Below, piece by piece: positions 32,338 to 42,985 of a stretch of DNA of 64,000 nucleotides. The DNA is from Symbiodinium natans (taxonomy: Eukaryota; Sar; Dinophyceae; Suessiales; Symbiodiniaceae): NCBI GenBank assembly GCA_905221605.1, contig CAJNDS010002123.1, positions 145,001-209,000 on the forward strand, in the 5' to 3' direction. The first letter of the stretch is position 1, and each line of letters opens with the position of its first letter. The notes below the pieces were generated by a model. That model searched no databases. It saw nothing but the letters and a program-made list of their open reading frames with translations, and was not told where the DNA came from. Both the position numbers and the translations under genes were made by a program.

Positions 32338-32448
32338 CCTAAGGGTACCTGTACCTAAATAGGGAATACTTGCTCCTTATAAGTTACTTCTTGTAAAGTG
32401 ACGTTGAGCCCCAAGTGTATAGGAATAAGGTACATGGACCCCCAGGGC
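32338..32448 (-). mobile_element. Family B element
   Basis: AAGGGTACCTGTACCTAAAT...AGGAATAAGGTACATGGACCC. Confidence 0.8.
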
Positions 32449-32957
32449 TGGCGCTACATGCATCTTGCCGCGCACTCTAAACCCTCAACCCCATAAACCC
32501 GAAACCCTGTGAGCCCGGTTTGGAAACCCTAAACCCTGAAACCTTAAACCCCAAACCCTGAACCCTAAACCCTGACGGTGACCTTTGGGGATCTGTGGCG
32601 TGAGGTACAGGGAAACCCTGAAACCTAAACCCAAACCCTAAATTACTAAACCCTGAATTACTCAACCCTAAACCCTAAACCCTAAACCCTAAACCCTAAA
32701 CCCTAAACCCTAAACCCTAAACCCTAAACCCTGAACACTAACCCCTGAAGCCTTTAAACCGATTACAGCCCCCCCCCCCCCCCCGTTTCGGAACCAAAAC
32801 AAACAAGTACACCCTAACACCCATACACCCTAACGTCCCATAAGCACTAAGCGCTTCAAGGCCCTGAGGACCTGTCTCCCTAAACCCTAAACCCTAAACC
32901 CTAAACCCTAAACCCTGGTAGCCCTAAACCCTAAACCCTATAAACCCTAAACCCCAC

Positions 32958-33052
32958 TTAACAGGACTTGCCGAAGAACTGGCGGCTTCGGGCGAGATGG
33001 TGTTTGACGGACACACCTGGAGGCAACGGCCTACGACTTTGGGGCTCGGAGG
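32958..33052 (-). CDS. Exon candidate, GCC2/GCC3-like
   Basis: Reads VVGRCLQVCPSNTISPEAAS. C-x3-CPSNTISPEAA is the most GCC2-like piece in the window. The plus strand is also open (GLAEELAASGEMVFDG). Confidence 0.58.
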
Positions 33053-33742
33053 CCGTTTTAGGGTTGGGTAAAACCCCTAAACCCTAAACCCTAAACCTTA
33101 AACCCTAAACTCATCGCAATTGCTTAATTATGGTTTGCGGTCTTTAGGGTCGAGGGTCGACCTTTTTGATTCGTAGGGTCAAGGGTTTGTGGTTTAGAGT
33201 AGCCCTGTACCTTAAAGACAAGGTAGCCATACAGACCAAATGACCCCAAAAACAGCTTATGGTTCACATACCTTAAGTAGGGATTGTCGTAGTATAGGGT
33301 ATGTGGTCCCAATGTTAAAATTCATTGTGGTCTCCAAGGTACAGCATCCCAACAGTTGAGGCGAAGGTCCCTGTTTGGAAGGGATAGATAGACGAGCTTT
33401 CTGGGCTTCGACGGCTTCGGCCGTTTGCTGAGGGCGTAGGGACCCTAAACCCTAAACCCTAAACCCTAAACCCTAAACCCTAAACCCTAAACCGTAGGCA
33501 CTCAAAGTTCTTCGAACCACCTAAGCACCCACGGTTTTTCTTGGTTCTTCAGCTCACAAGATGGACAAGTGAGCAACAAATTGAGGGATGTCTCCAAAAT
33601 CCTCTTCAAGGAAGGGTCTCCTTAGAGTTACAGTATAAGGACCCTGAATTGCATCATAAGGCTCCTACGTTAGGTTATCGGTCCCTTAACTACAGTTGGT
33701 AGGGCCCGCCTTGCAACATGACCCTAAGCCGTAAACCCTGAA

Positions 33743-33955
33743 CCCCTCATTTAGTCCACAAGTTTGGGCAACCATGGGACCATAGGGTTTACGGGTACCT
33801 GCCCCCCTCTATACCACCCCCCAGATTTAAGGGGTGAACCTAGGGGGGGTAGCAATGGTATAGAGGGGGTAGTAGAGAAACCCATGAGAAAATGTCCCAA
33901 ACCCCAAACCCTAAACCCTCATTTAGTCCACAAGTGCGGGCAACCATGGGACCAC
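33743..33955. repeat. About 40-bp direct repeat, 172 bp apart
   Basis: CCCTCATTTAGTCCACAAGT and GGGCAACCATGGGACCA occur at 33743-33783 and 33915-33955. The right copy joins the exon at 33930-34019. Between them lies a CCCCTCTATACCACCCCCC / GGGGGGTAGCAATGGTATAGAGGGGG inverted repeat. Confidence 0.85.
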
Positions 33956-34019
33956 GGAAACATCCAGGCCTTGCAGCTTAACGAGGCGGTGGAATCCTGG
34001 TACCGCCCACGGGCCTGGG
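33930..34019 (-). CDS. Exon candidate, GCC2/GCC3-like
   Basis: CGCAG acceptor, then AQARGRYQDSTASLSCKAWM. G-x-YQD-x(6)-SC-x-x is the GCC2/GCC3 signature. Part of its 3' sequence is repeated at 33743-33783. Confidence 0.62.
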
Positions 34020-34821
34020 CTGCGGGCGCAGAGAAGCCGAAACCCTAAACCCGAAACCCCAAACCCTAAACCCTAGACCCGAAGCTCTAACCCTAAACCC
34101 TAAATCCTAAACCCTAAACCCTCCCAACCCCCAGAGCCTGCCGGGTTTAAGGTCTACAGGGTCTTCAGAACCCCAAACCTACCTTTGTAGGTTCTTCTTA
34201 CAAAGCCCCTTATAGGATTCTTAGGTAACCTACAAGAAAAGTAGGCTTTGGGTCCTTAAGCTAGGAGCCCTAGACCCCAGTCCCAAACTCTAAACCCTAA
34301 GCCCTAAAGCCTCGCTAAGGCCCACAGAAGCCCAAAGAACCAAAGGGGTTGATCCCTAAAGCCAGAACCAAAACCCTCCACCCGTGAACCCGAAACCCAT
34401 GACTCCTATAAACCCAAATCCCGAAACCCGAAACCCGAAACCCAGGCAGAAGCCAGAGCCTGGAAACCTTGAACCAATAAAACCCTAACCCTAAACCCTA
34501 AACCCTAAGCCCAAAAACCCTCAAGCCCCCCATCTAGTGCAGGAAAGGCGCGCACGGGTTGCATCTCAGCGGCCATTCTGCCTTAGCATATACGGGGTTT
34601 AAGTAGGGTGCAGGGACCTGATGAACCCTCCTCAACCCCTGCAGCATGTTCCAAAGAAGCCCAACCCACAGCATCTGCTTCCGGATACGTGCCTTGAATC
34701 CTAAACCCTAAAACCCAAGATCCTGGGCTCTAAACCCATGCCCCGAAGCCCCTGGATGTCAAACACTGCTTCACTCTCTGCACTCAGCCTGAAGCCCACA
34801 TCCCTAACCTTTCCCCTCATC

Positions 34822-34884
34822 AGGCCTCGCTGGTCGTCACCCAGCGTCCCACGGCACAGGCCTGGCACTCATAAGAGTAGTCGC
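34822..34884 (-). CDS. Exon candidate, GCC2/GCC3-like
   Basis: CTGAG acceptor, then GDYSYECQACAVGRWVTTSE: C-x2-C-x2-G-x-W. The plus strand is open too. Confidence 0.62.
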
Positions 34885-35255
34885 CTCAGCTCTGACTCAG
34901 TCAGGAAGCTTCATCGATTCCAAGATTGGAAACCTAAGAGCCCCTAAACCCTGAATCCTAACCCTAAACCCTAAACCTAAACCTAAGCGCAGGTTGATTT
35001 TAAGGCTTGCATGGTAAGTCATTCGGCTTGCCTCGGGCCTCAAAACGCACCCTTAAGAATGAGTTTAGGGTTTAGGATTCAGGCCTTAGGATTGAGGGTT
35101 TGGGGATTTGGCCACTAACCCAAACACCAGTGCAAAAAACAGCCTAAACCACGCTAAAAAAGCCTCGACAAAGGACGGGTGCAGCCTAACCCCAGGGCTA
35201 GAAGTAGACAACTTTAAAAACCCCTAAACCCTACAGACCCTAACCCGAAAAACCC

Positions 35256-35343
35256 TCAACCCCCCCCCCCCCCCCAAAAAAAAAACAAAAAAACTAAAAA
35301 AAACTAAAAAAACCAAAAAAAAACTAAAAAAAAAAAAAAAAAA

Positions 35344-35425
<82 letters not shown>

Positions 35426-35457
35426 AAAAAAAACAAAAAAACCTAAAACCCCTAAAA
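35256..35457. repeat. Poly-C then long A-tract
   Basis: C-run at 35261-35275, then about 140 bp of A with rare C/T, including an uninterrupted run of about 76 A. Possibly an old poly-A insertion, but no retrogene or target duplication is visible. Confidence 0.85.
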
Positions 35458-35465
35458 CCCTAAAG

Positions 35466-35548
35466 TAATGCAGCCGGGTCGCTCACCCTTCGGTGGCCTG
35501 CGTCGCACGGCCGCAGCGTCACGCTGAAGTCCTCGGCGTGCGAAGAAA
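35466..35548 (-). CDS. Exon candidate
   Basis: Reads SSHAEDFSVTLRPCDAGHRR then VSDPAAL; flanked by a long A-tract on its left. Confidence 0.58.
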
Positions 35549-35935
35549 GCGGGGCTTGGGCTGAAGGTGTTTTGGGTGTTTAGGGTTTAGGGTTGAGGGT
35601 TTAGGGTTTCGGGTTTAGATGGGGGTTCAGGGTCCAGGGTTAAGGGTTTTGAGGGGGTTTGGGGTTTGGGGTTTGGAGCCTAGGTCATTATGTGTTTTTT
35701 TTTGGGGGGGAGGACATAGGTCATGCACAATGTGCGCTGGAGACAATACACCCTAACCTTAACCCCCCCCAAGCCCCAAAAAACCCAACTAAATCAAAAA
35801 ACCCAGGCGGCCCGTTGCCAAGCCCTAAACCCTAAACTGGCCCTAAACCCTCCACCCTAAACCCCCCAACTCCCCAAAGAATTAACCCCTAAATGCCAAA
35901 ACCCTCAAACGCTAACCTCACCCTAAACACTATCC

Positions 35936-36044
35936 CCAAGGCTCCATGCACGTAAATAGGGAATACTTGGGCCTGAAAATACTTCCTAGACAGGGACTGT
36001 AGGGCCCAAGTATATCATGCTTGGGTGCATGGACCCTTGTAGGG
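35936..36044 (-). mobile_element. Family B element
   Basis: AAGGCTCCATGCACG...TGGGTGCATGGACCCTTG. Confidence 0.82.
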
Positions 36045-36214
36045 AACCCTAAACCCCAAACCCTTAACCCTAACCCCGAAACCCTAATCCCTAGCCCCAA
36101 ACCCTAAATCCTAAACCCTACACCCGAAACCCTAGCCCTAAACCCTAAACCCCACACCCTAAACCCTAGCCCTAAACCCTAAACCCTAAACCCTAAACCC
36201 GAAACCCCCAAAAC

Positions 36215-36313
36215 CCTTTCGCGGTTGTCTGCAGCTGGGTGGCCAAGGCCGCCACAGTTTTCTTGAGACCGGTCGTGAAATCCTCCACCTCCGAGGCGTA
36301 GACTCCTGCCCCA
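36215..36313 (-). CDS. Exon candidate
   Basis: Reads GVYASEVEDFTTGLKKTVAA then LATQLQTTAKG, helix-forming. Confidence 0.66.
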
Positions 36314-36774
36314 AGCTTTTGGGGGAGGAGAGGGTTTAGGGTTTAGGGTTTAGGGTTTAGGGTTTGGGGTTTAGGGTTTGGGGTTTGGGGTTTGGGGTTT
36401 AGGGTTTAGGGTTTGGTAGTTAGGGTTTGGTGTCAGGGCGTCAGGCTGTGGGCTGAGGCTTTCGGGTGCGAGTAGGAGCTTAAGGTTTGCCTTGAGCTAC
36501 AAAACTGTTGCTTGCTAAGACCGTCGGGGTCTGGACGACCTGTTCCTATGTGTAAATCCTACATCCTATACCCTCAAGAGCTGTTACTCTCCAAGAAATA
36601 TTTAACAAGCCCTTGGGCATACCCCTGAAAAGAAACTTAAAGGGGTATGGAAAAACCCTAAACCCTAAACCCTAAACCCTAAACCCTAAAGAGGTTACAG
36701 GGTATGTTGATTTTTCTTTGATACTCGAGGGCTTGGCCATGTTGACCGTGGCCTGAAATCCATAATCTCAAGCC

Positions 36775-36938
36775 CTCAGGGTCCATGTACCTTTTTATTT
36801 CTCCTATTATCATGATTATTGTTGCTATTATTCTGATTATGATTATTATTGTTATATACTTGGGCCTCAAAGTACCCTTGCTAGGAAGTTCTTTAGGACC
36901 CAAGTACTCCCTATTTCGGTACATGGACCCTTAGGGAA
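36775..36938 (+). mobile_element. Family B element with an AT-rich internal expansion
   Basis: CCTCAGGGTCCATGTACC...CGGTACATGGACCCTTAGGG, with an ATT/ATG-type microsatellite (36795-36850) that makes it about 60 bp longer than its relatives. Confidence 0.82.
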
Positions 36939-37126
36939 AGCCCTCAGCTGCAGTCATCCGATCCTCTGAAATTAGGGACGAGGGTTCGCAGGGTCAAAGC
37001 ACAGCACCCTGAATCCCCAAACCCTCAAAACCCCAAACAAAAAGCCTAACCCCCCCGGATCCCCTAAACCCCGAACCCCTGAACCCTTAACCCTTAAAAC
37101 CTCCCCCCAAAGCCCGCTGAAAAAAC

Positions 37127-37164
37127 CTGGTAGGTTGGCCCTTGGACAGTTCTTCAGCAAATTT
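37127..37164 (-). CDS. Short exon candidate with GT-AG sites
   Basis: TTTCAG acceptor and CAG|GTTTTT donor enclose 38 bp reading KFAEELSKGQPT. Confidence 0.6.
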
Positions 37165-37178
37165 CTGAAATGAAGCCG

Positions 37179-37315
37179 TAAACCCTAAACCCTAAACCCT
37201 AAACCCTAAACCCTAAACCCTAAACCCTAAACCCTAAACCCTAAACCCTAAACCCTAAACCCTAAACCTAAACCCTAAACCCTACACCCTAAACCTAAAC
37301 CCTAACCCTAAACCC
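37179..37315. repeat. CCCTAAA array
   Basis: Near-perfect, with a few CCTAAA units. A further mixed array at 37566-37690 switches orientation at CCCTAGGG (37662-37669), a head-to-head junction. Confidence 0.93.
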
Positions 37316-37565
37316 ACACGAAAATTTACAGAGTTTAGGGATGCTTTCTCGACATGATTGAACCTAAACATGACGAAGGGAAACTACTCCTAGTTCAGAC
37401 CCTATGCAACCAGAAATAGTGAGAACTAGACAGATCCCAAAGATCATCCGCTTTAAACTCAAGCAAAGGGAAACATGCAAATGTCTGAATAAGATCCTCC
37501 TAAACCTGGTAAGGATAAAAGTTGCATATTCCCAAATCACATCCACTGAAACCTAATGCGGGTTC
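37316..37565. other. Unexplained unique stretch
   Basis: About 240 bp between two telomere-like arrays with no telomere units. A 60-codon minus frame (37364-37546) is hydrophobic (RMIFGICLVLTISGCIGSEL) but has no obvious splice support. Confidence 0.35.
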
Positions 37566-38145
37566 ACCTAAACCCTAAACTCTAAACCCTAAACCCTAAA
37601 CCCTAAACCCCTAAACCCCTAAACCCCTAAACCCCTAAACCCTAAACCCTAAACCCTAAACCCTAGGGTTTAGGGTTTAAGGTTTAGGGGCTAGTCCCCA
37701 ACTTCGAAACTTGCTGGAGGCACCTTAAACCCTAAACCCTAAACCCTAAACCCTAAACCTAAACCCTAAACCCCAAAGCCCCTAAACCCTAGAAACCCTA
37801 AACCCTGAAGGCGGAAGCCTTAAGCCCTCAACAAAAAACTAAGCCCTAAACTAAGCCCTAAGCCCTAAGCCCTAAACCCTAAACCCCAAACCCTAAACCC
37901 TAAACCCTAAGCCCTACCCTAAGCTCTAGGCTAGGAATCAAACGTCTGACCAAAAGTTTAGTAGAACACCCTGATCCTGCATAACCGCGTCTGGGAGTGT
38001 GTGGAAGGATTTAGGGGGCGAAGGTAGATTTACGCTCCTAACTTAGGTTGTAAGTCCTTTATAACTACAGTTGGTATATTTAGGGGGCCCACCTTGCAAA
38101 TCTCTTGAAAGTCTTAGGGTTTAGGTGCCCTTTGCTTTGTAATGC

Positions 38146-38211
38146 CAGGAACAAGACATCAGTCTGACGTTGCGAAGACGAAGCGCCTCGCAGCTCTGGG
38201 CACACACATCG
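38146..38211 (-). CDS. Exon candidate, cysteine-containing
   Basis: CTAG acceptor, then DVCAQSCEALRLRNVRLMSC. Confidence 0.45.
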
Positions 38212-38683
38212 CTAGGTAGGAGATCGAAGACTTCTCAAGTTGGAACCAACCCAAAACCCTTAAACCCTTAAACCCTAAACCCTAAACCCTGAAACATAAA
38301 CCCTCAAGCCCCAGGTTTCTGAATGGGCTCGTATTTGGGCTCTCGAGTATACCAACCAGGGTCTAGGGTTTCGGGTTTTGGGTCTAAACCCTGAACCCTA
38401 AACCCGAAGCCCGAAACCCTAGTTAAACCCTAAACCTTAAACCCGAAAGTTTAGGGTCATCATGTGCAGGGCCAAGGCACTGGGTCGAGGTCAGCAGAAC
38501 TGGTGGAACAAGGCTTGTCGTATCCTCAGTGCAGGCGCTCGTGGTTTACCTGAAGAACCCAAAGCCTACTTGCTTGTAGTTTACCTAACCCTTGGGCTCA
38601 AAATAGCCCAAAAACCTTGTATCAGAAGGCCTTTGGGCCCAAAAACCCTGAAATTAGTAGCCTTAGAGCCTTAAGGAAATCCT

Positions 38684-38784
38684 GGGCTGTTCCCCCTTGT
38701 ACTAACAGTCCCTAATTAGGGATTATAGTACCCCCTTGTGATAATCCCTGCTAAGGACTGTTAGTATATGGGGGGACATCCCAA
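38684..38784 (+). mobile_element. Family C element
   Basis: GGGCTGTTCCCCCTTGTACT and AACAGTCC pair with GGACTGTTAGTATATGGGGG and GACATCCC: almost palindromic over its length. Confidence 0.85.
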
Positions 38785-38785
38785 G

Positions 38786-38955
38786 GTTTACCTGAAGAAC
38801 ACAAAGCCTACTTGTTTGTAGGCCACCTCAAGAATCCTATGAGGGGCTATATAAGAAGAACTTACACAAAGGTAGGTGTTTGTAGGTTGCCTAAGAACCC
38901 TATAAGGGGCTTTAGCCTGCAAACGAAGTAGGTTTCGGGTTCTTCAGGTAGGGTA
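38786..38955 (+). mobile_element. Family E element
   Basis: ACCTGAAGAACACAAAGCCT and ACTTGTTTGTAGG at the left are inverted at the right (AAGTAGGTTTCGGGTTCTTC). Related pieces at 34176-34270, 38553-38610, 62450-62520 and 62640-62705. Confidence 0.75.
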
Positions 38956-39440
38956 TGAGGCAAGCCTTCCTCAAATACTCCTGCAGGCCTCATCCTGACT
39001 GGGAACCCCTAAACCCTAAACCCTAAACCTTAAACCCTAAACCCGAAGTCCTAGTTTCAGGGTTTACGGAATTGACGGCTTCGAGTTTAGGGTATCAGGT
39101 CTTGTGAACCAGCGAGCTAGGAATAAATGGAAACTCTTTTTGCTCAATGCGGGATCTGAAAGGCCTGACATGTAACAACGCGACACGGGTATGATGTATT
39201 CGAGCGCTGAACGCTCGAAACAACCTGAATGCCAAAGAGCGGGCTTAAATGATGAACCCCTCCTGCCCCAGGTATCAGCCCAAAACCTAAACAAAACCAC
39301 GGAATCCGAGGCTCGAACCCCGAATTAGGGTGTAGGGCTTGGAGCCTATACTTCTGCTAAGATACCCCTCTTCAAAAGAATCCGGCCCGAGTAGCGGGCA
39401 GTTCGGGTTAAGGGGGGTAGTATAGGAAGTGGAGGAACCC

Positions 39441-39522
39441 GAGGGCTCCATGTACCTTATTGTTGTATACCCAGAGTCCCCACATAGGAAGTGTTGTTAA
39501 GACCCTACATGGAACCCTTAGG
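39441..39522 (+). mobile_element. Family B element, shortened
   Basis: AGGGCTCCATGTACC...CTACATGGAACCCTTAGG; part of the centre is missing. Confidence 0.7.
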
Positions 39523-39657
39523 GAAAGATCCTCTACCCTGAGCTTGAAACCTTCATCCCTAAACACTAAAGCCTAAAGCCTAAACTCAAAACCCTAAACC
39601 CTAAACCCTAAACCCTAAACCCTAAACCCTAAACCCTAAACTTGAAGCCTTACACCA

Positions 39658-39749
39658 TGGCTGCAGTTCCGATAAAAAAAGCAACGGGCCATGGCTCCGA
39701 CTGGTCTCGAACATTCCGCACGCGATCGTTGATGACCTCAGTGTCTGCC
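39658..39749 (-). CDS. Exon candidate
   Basis: GTTCAG acceptor, then ADTEVINDRVRNVRDQSEPW and PVAFFIGTAAM. Confidence 0.62.
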
Positions 39750-39818
39750 CTGAACAAGAAAGCCTAAACCCTAAACCCTCACCCCTAAACCCTAGCCCTA
39801 AACCCTAAACCCTAAACC

Positions 39819-39857
<39 letters not shown>

Positions 39858-40099
39858 ACCCTAAACCAACACTAACTCTAAACCCTGCCTAAATCCCAAA
39901 CCCGGTACTAAGTACACGGGCCCTGGGGGGAGAGTTGGGGGCCCTATCATGGGGTCCCTCAGGGACAGTACACTGGAACCTTCTGAACTGAGGTTTCCGC
40001 GCCCAGACCCCGTTTAACATTTAGGGTTTAGGATTTACGGTTAAGGGTTTAGGATGTAGGGCTTAAGGTTTAGGGTTTAGGAACACTAGTCGAACTCCT

Positions 40100-40208
40100 C
40101 AACGACAAGGGATTGGGGCTGACAGCCCCGGGTGGTCTTGCCACGAAGACGAAAATACGACGCTCTTGCACTCGCCCTTCTTGATTTTACTGTAGGTTCC
40201 GCAAAGCA
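40100..40208 (-). CDS. Exon candidate, cysteine-containing
   Basis: Reads GTYSKIKKGECKSVVFSSSW then QDHPGLSAPIPCR. Confidence 0.58.
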
Positions 40209-40226
40209 GGCTAGGAAGGTCCGATG

Positions 40227-40284
40227 AGCTCTTCGTCGTTGGAACTTGGATCGTCAGCTCTTCGTCGTTGGAACTTGGATCGTC
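40227..40284. repeat. 29-bp perfect tandem duplication
   Basis: The 29-bp unit (AGCTCTTCGTCGTTGGAAC...) is present twice, at 40227-40255 and 40256-40284. The length is not a multiple of three, so it shifts the frame if exonic. Confidence 0.93.
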
Positions 40285-40287
40285 TTG

Positions 40288-40440
40288 TCAACGCCTGAAG
40301 ATGACATGGATGTTGACGCTCTCTCCCATATTGTCGTTTTTCTTGGTCTCCTCGGCAATCTTCGCGTTCATAAAAAGTTCCACACAATGAACGTCTGCTC
40401 CATGGCATCGTTTCAGCTCATCCTTCCAGCTCATCCTTCG
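40288..40440 (-). CDS. Exon candidate, long
   Basis: Reads MSWKDELKRCHGADVHCVEL and KNDNMGESVNIHVIFRR before TGA. A 29-bp tandem duplication lies just beyond its 3' end (40227-40284). Another minus frame is open across the same stretch. Confidence 0.5.
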   Translation of the reverse strand, partial: RRMSWKDELKRCHGADVHCVELFMNAKIAEETKKNDNMGESVNIHVIFRR

Positions 40441-40469
40441 TCGTCTGCTTTTCCTCCTTTGAGGCACTA

Positions 40470-40580
40470 GACCCAGGAGTAACCTAGGAATAAAAAGGGT
40501 GCCCCTTCTTGGTTTTAAAGGGATGGAAAAGGGAACCCCAACCCCAAAAGAAAGGAAAATAAGCGCCTACTCCGGGTCCT
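40470..40580 (+). mobile_element. Family A element, ACCCAGGAGTA subtype
   Basis: Shares AACCTAGGAATAAAAAGGGTGCCC and the GGGAACC...AAAGG...AATAAG body with other copies; ends CGCCTACTCCGGGT. Confidence 0.8.
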
Positions 40581-40625
40581 GGGGCATTGAAATTCATGGT
40601 TCTAACCCTAAACCCTAAACCCTAA

Positions 40626-40690
40626 TCGTTGTCGAATTCTTTTTCGGACTCACGGGAGGGATCCACTTCACACACCCGGGCTGTTTTCAA
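40626..40690 (-). CDS. Exon candidate, acidic
   Basis: Reads LKTARVCEVDPSRESEKEFD. Confidence 0.52.
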
Positions 40691-40821
40691 GCTCGGGTTC
40701 CGCTATGAGATACTTGCTCAATGAAGTTTAGGGTTTAGGGTTTAGGGTTTTAGGGTTTAGGGTTTAGGGTTTAGGGTTTAGGGTTAGGGTTGATAGCGTT
40801 TAGGGTTCCTTGTGACCTGGT

Positions 40822-40925
40822 AGCCCACTACCATATTATAATAAGGGCACCCTTGTGTGGGTTGGTTACTTTTTAAATCAGGGAACCTTGAACCAACAAA
40901 AAAAGAGAGACACCGCCGGGCCGCC
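40822..40925 (+). mobile_element. Family A element, GTAGCCCA subtype, uninterrupted
   Basis: The intact counterpart of the telomere-split intron at 30646-30822. Confidence 0.82.
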
Positions 40926-40983
40926 CGCTCGTTCTAGGGTTTAGGGTTTAGGGTTTAGGGTTTAGGGTTTGCGCGCCCCCTAC

Positions 40984-41062
40984 GAGAGAACTTTGTCGCA
41001 GTCTCCATTCATGACCCCCGTGCAAAATCCCACGCCCTCAGCCCTCGAGGGACAGGACCCAA
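40984..41062 (-). CDS. Exon candidate, cysteine-rich
   Basis: Reads GSCPSRAEGVGFCTGVMNGD then CDKVLS, with a TC|GTAGGG donor. Confidence 0.58.
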
Positions 41063-41301
41063 GCAATGGGTTTAGGGTTGAGGGTTTAGGGTTTTTCTGG
41101 GTCTGCGGAGTTTAGAAACTTTGATCCAGATAAGACATCTTGGGTCGATTCTGGGACACTGGCGTGCCCCCTGCATACTTCATAGGTTGCAGGCGCGGCC
41201 TAGTAGAAGCTCTATAGGTTCAGGAGCATCTTGCGCAGTACTTGAGAGCTCCTGCCCTAAACCCTAAACCCGAAACCCCCAACCTAAAGCGTTTAAAACA
41301 A

Positions 41302-41376
41302 CAAAAAGCGCACAAGCCGAGGAGCGCAGCGCAGGTAGGTGCTGTTGTGCTCCTGCATTGGAAGGCTGGTGTAGGT
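41302..41376 (-). CDS. Exon candidate
   Basis: Reads TYTSLPMQEHNSTYLRCAPR; the NST is a possible glycosylation site. Confidence 0.52.
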
Positions 41377-41499
41377 CATAGGTTTTAGGTTTTGGGGCTT
41401 TGGGATTACTAGGTCATGGTTCTGTTCCTTATTGAGTGTAAGTACGTTTTTAGACGTAAAATGTTACCCCACTATGACAAAGCATTTAGGGTGTAGGGT

Positions 41500-41625
41500 T
41501 TACGAAAAAAGGGTACCCCTAAAGCAGACCCCCCCCCCCCCCAGCAGATAGTAGGATTCCTTGAAAATCAGGACCCCAACAAGGTGCTCCTAACTTCGGA
41601 AACCCCCATACTGTTGCCTAATGGT
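41500..41625 (+). mobile_element. Family H element (tentative)
   Basis: GGGTACCCCTAAAGCAGACC, AGTAGGATTCCTTG and CTAACTTCGGAAACCCCC recur at 2545-2630 and 51655-51770. Confidence 0.55.
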
Positions 41626-41935
41626 AGCTACATGGTCCCTTCATATGAGCGTATACACCCTATAAACCCCATAGGCGTTTAGGTGTTTAGGTGCTTGTGG
41701 TGTTGGGTTTAGGGTTTAGGGTTGAGGGTTTAGGGTTGAGGGTTGAGGGTTGAGGGTTGTTCGGGTCGGCCTTTTGTTTACATTCAGGAGCACCAGGATG
41801 GAAGTGCGTATCCGGAAACACTTGTGTTTTGTAGTCTTGAGTTTTTTTTTTGGGGGGGGGCCGAGTTCCACGACTCCTAAGGGCCAAGGCCCTAAACCCT
41901 AAACCCGAAACCCGAACCCCTAAACCCCTTTCAAC

Positions 41936-41997
41936 CTGCAACTCGCAGGGAGCCGCGAATTCGCCCAGGGTGATGACCGTGGACGTCGAGTTGCTTA
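41936..41997 (-). CDS. Exon candidate with GT donor
   Basis: Reads SNSTSTVITLGEFAAPCELQ with TGCAG|GTTGAA. Confidence 0.56.
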
Positions 41998-42044
41998 CCT
42001 CGGCTTAAGGTTTAGGGTTTAGGGTTTAGGGTTTAGGGTTTAGC

Positions 42045-42104
42045 AAGGAGGGCATCCTCTGGTTCTAAGTAGTGCCCGAAAGGGGCTTGCAAACTGCGTT
42101 CTAC
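42045..42104 (-). CDS. Exon candidate
   Basis: GGCAG acceptor, then VERSLQAPFGHYLEPEDALL. Confidence 0.55.
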
Positions 42105-42787
42105 CTGCCATAACTTCGGTTTAGGGTAGTTAGGGGGCCCTCGTTGGGGGGGGGGCTCCCAACAGACGGGGTAGCCTTCCTGCGGATTATTGTTGCAAGG
42201 ATTATGCCATTTTGGGGCGTGTTTGTGGGGTACCCGTCATTGGGAGGTACCCAGATGCATCAGTGAGAATGGTTCTTCAACGGGCTCCCTCTGGCAGCCT
42301 GAATAAGCCCTAAGCCCGAAGCCTAGTAGCTTTTAGAATAGGTGCCCCAAAAGGGGGCACTGATTCAAGGACGCGTGGGCACCAGTTCACGGCATTGCTG
42401 TAAGCCCCGAACGACCTGCAAACCCTGAATCCCAAACTCTAAACCCTAAACCATGAACCCGGAACCCCAAACTCCGAACCCTGAACCCTGTCCCCTTAAC
42501 CCCAAAACCGCAAGTTTCACACATGGACCTTTATATTCCGGTTTCTGACGAAGCCTCGGCGGTACTACACATGGACCTTCTGGGAAACCCCTAAACCCTA
42601 AACCCCCAAAACACCCTAACGTACGGCCTATAGAGGTGGGATAAGTACTGCATTGCCACCGAGAGCCCAAAGTCTTCGATACCAGATGACCCATGCATTT
42701 TCTGGGCTTGTTTGGGTTTGGGGGTCGGGGGTTTGGGGTTTAGGGTTTAAGGTTTAGGGTTTAGGGTTTGGGGTGTAGGGTTTAGGG

Positions 42788-42862
42788 TCTTCGGCCCAAG
42801 TGCGAACTGGATCGTCTCGGTATGGCTGCTCTTGCAGGAATCTTCCGAGAAGTAGAGGCCTC
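42788..42862 (-). CDS. Exon candidate
   Basis: Reads GLYFSEDSCKSSHTETIQFA then LGPKT. Confidence 0.6.
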
Positions 42863-42985
42863 CACCCCTAAACACTAAACCAAAGTAAGGCGTTGGGGGG
42901 AGACTGCGATGTTTTTCTCAGTCAGTGCCCCTTTGAAGGCACTGATAATCCCAACCCTAATCCCTAAACTTTAAACCTACGTTTA

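Noticed and set aside
33764-34048. Plus-strand gene at this position
   Set aside because: It looked plausible (QALQLNEAVESWYRPRAW), but the minus strand gives a GCC2-like signature with an AG acceptor and fits both neighbours.
35224-35436. Minus-strand poly-phenylalanine frame
   Set aside because: Translation of the long A-tract.
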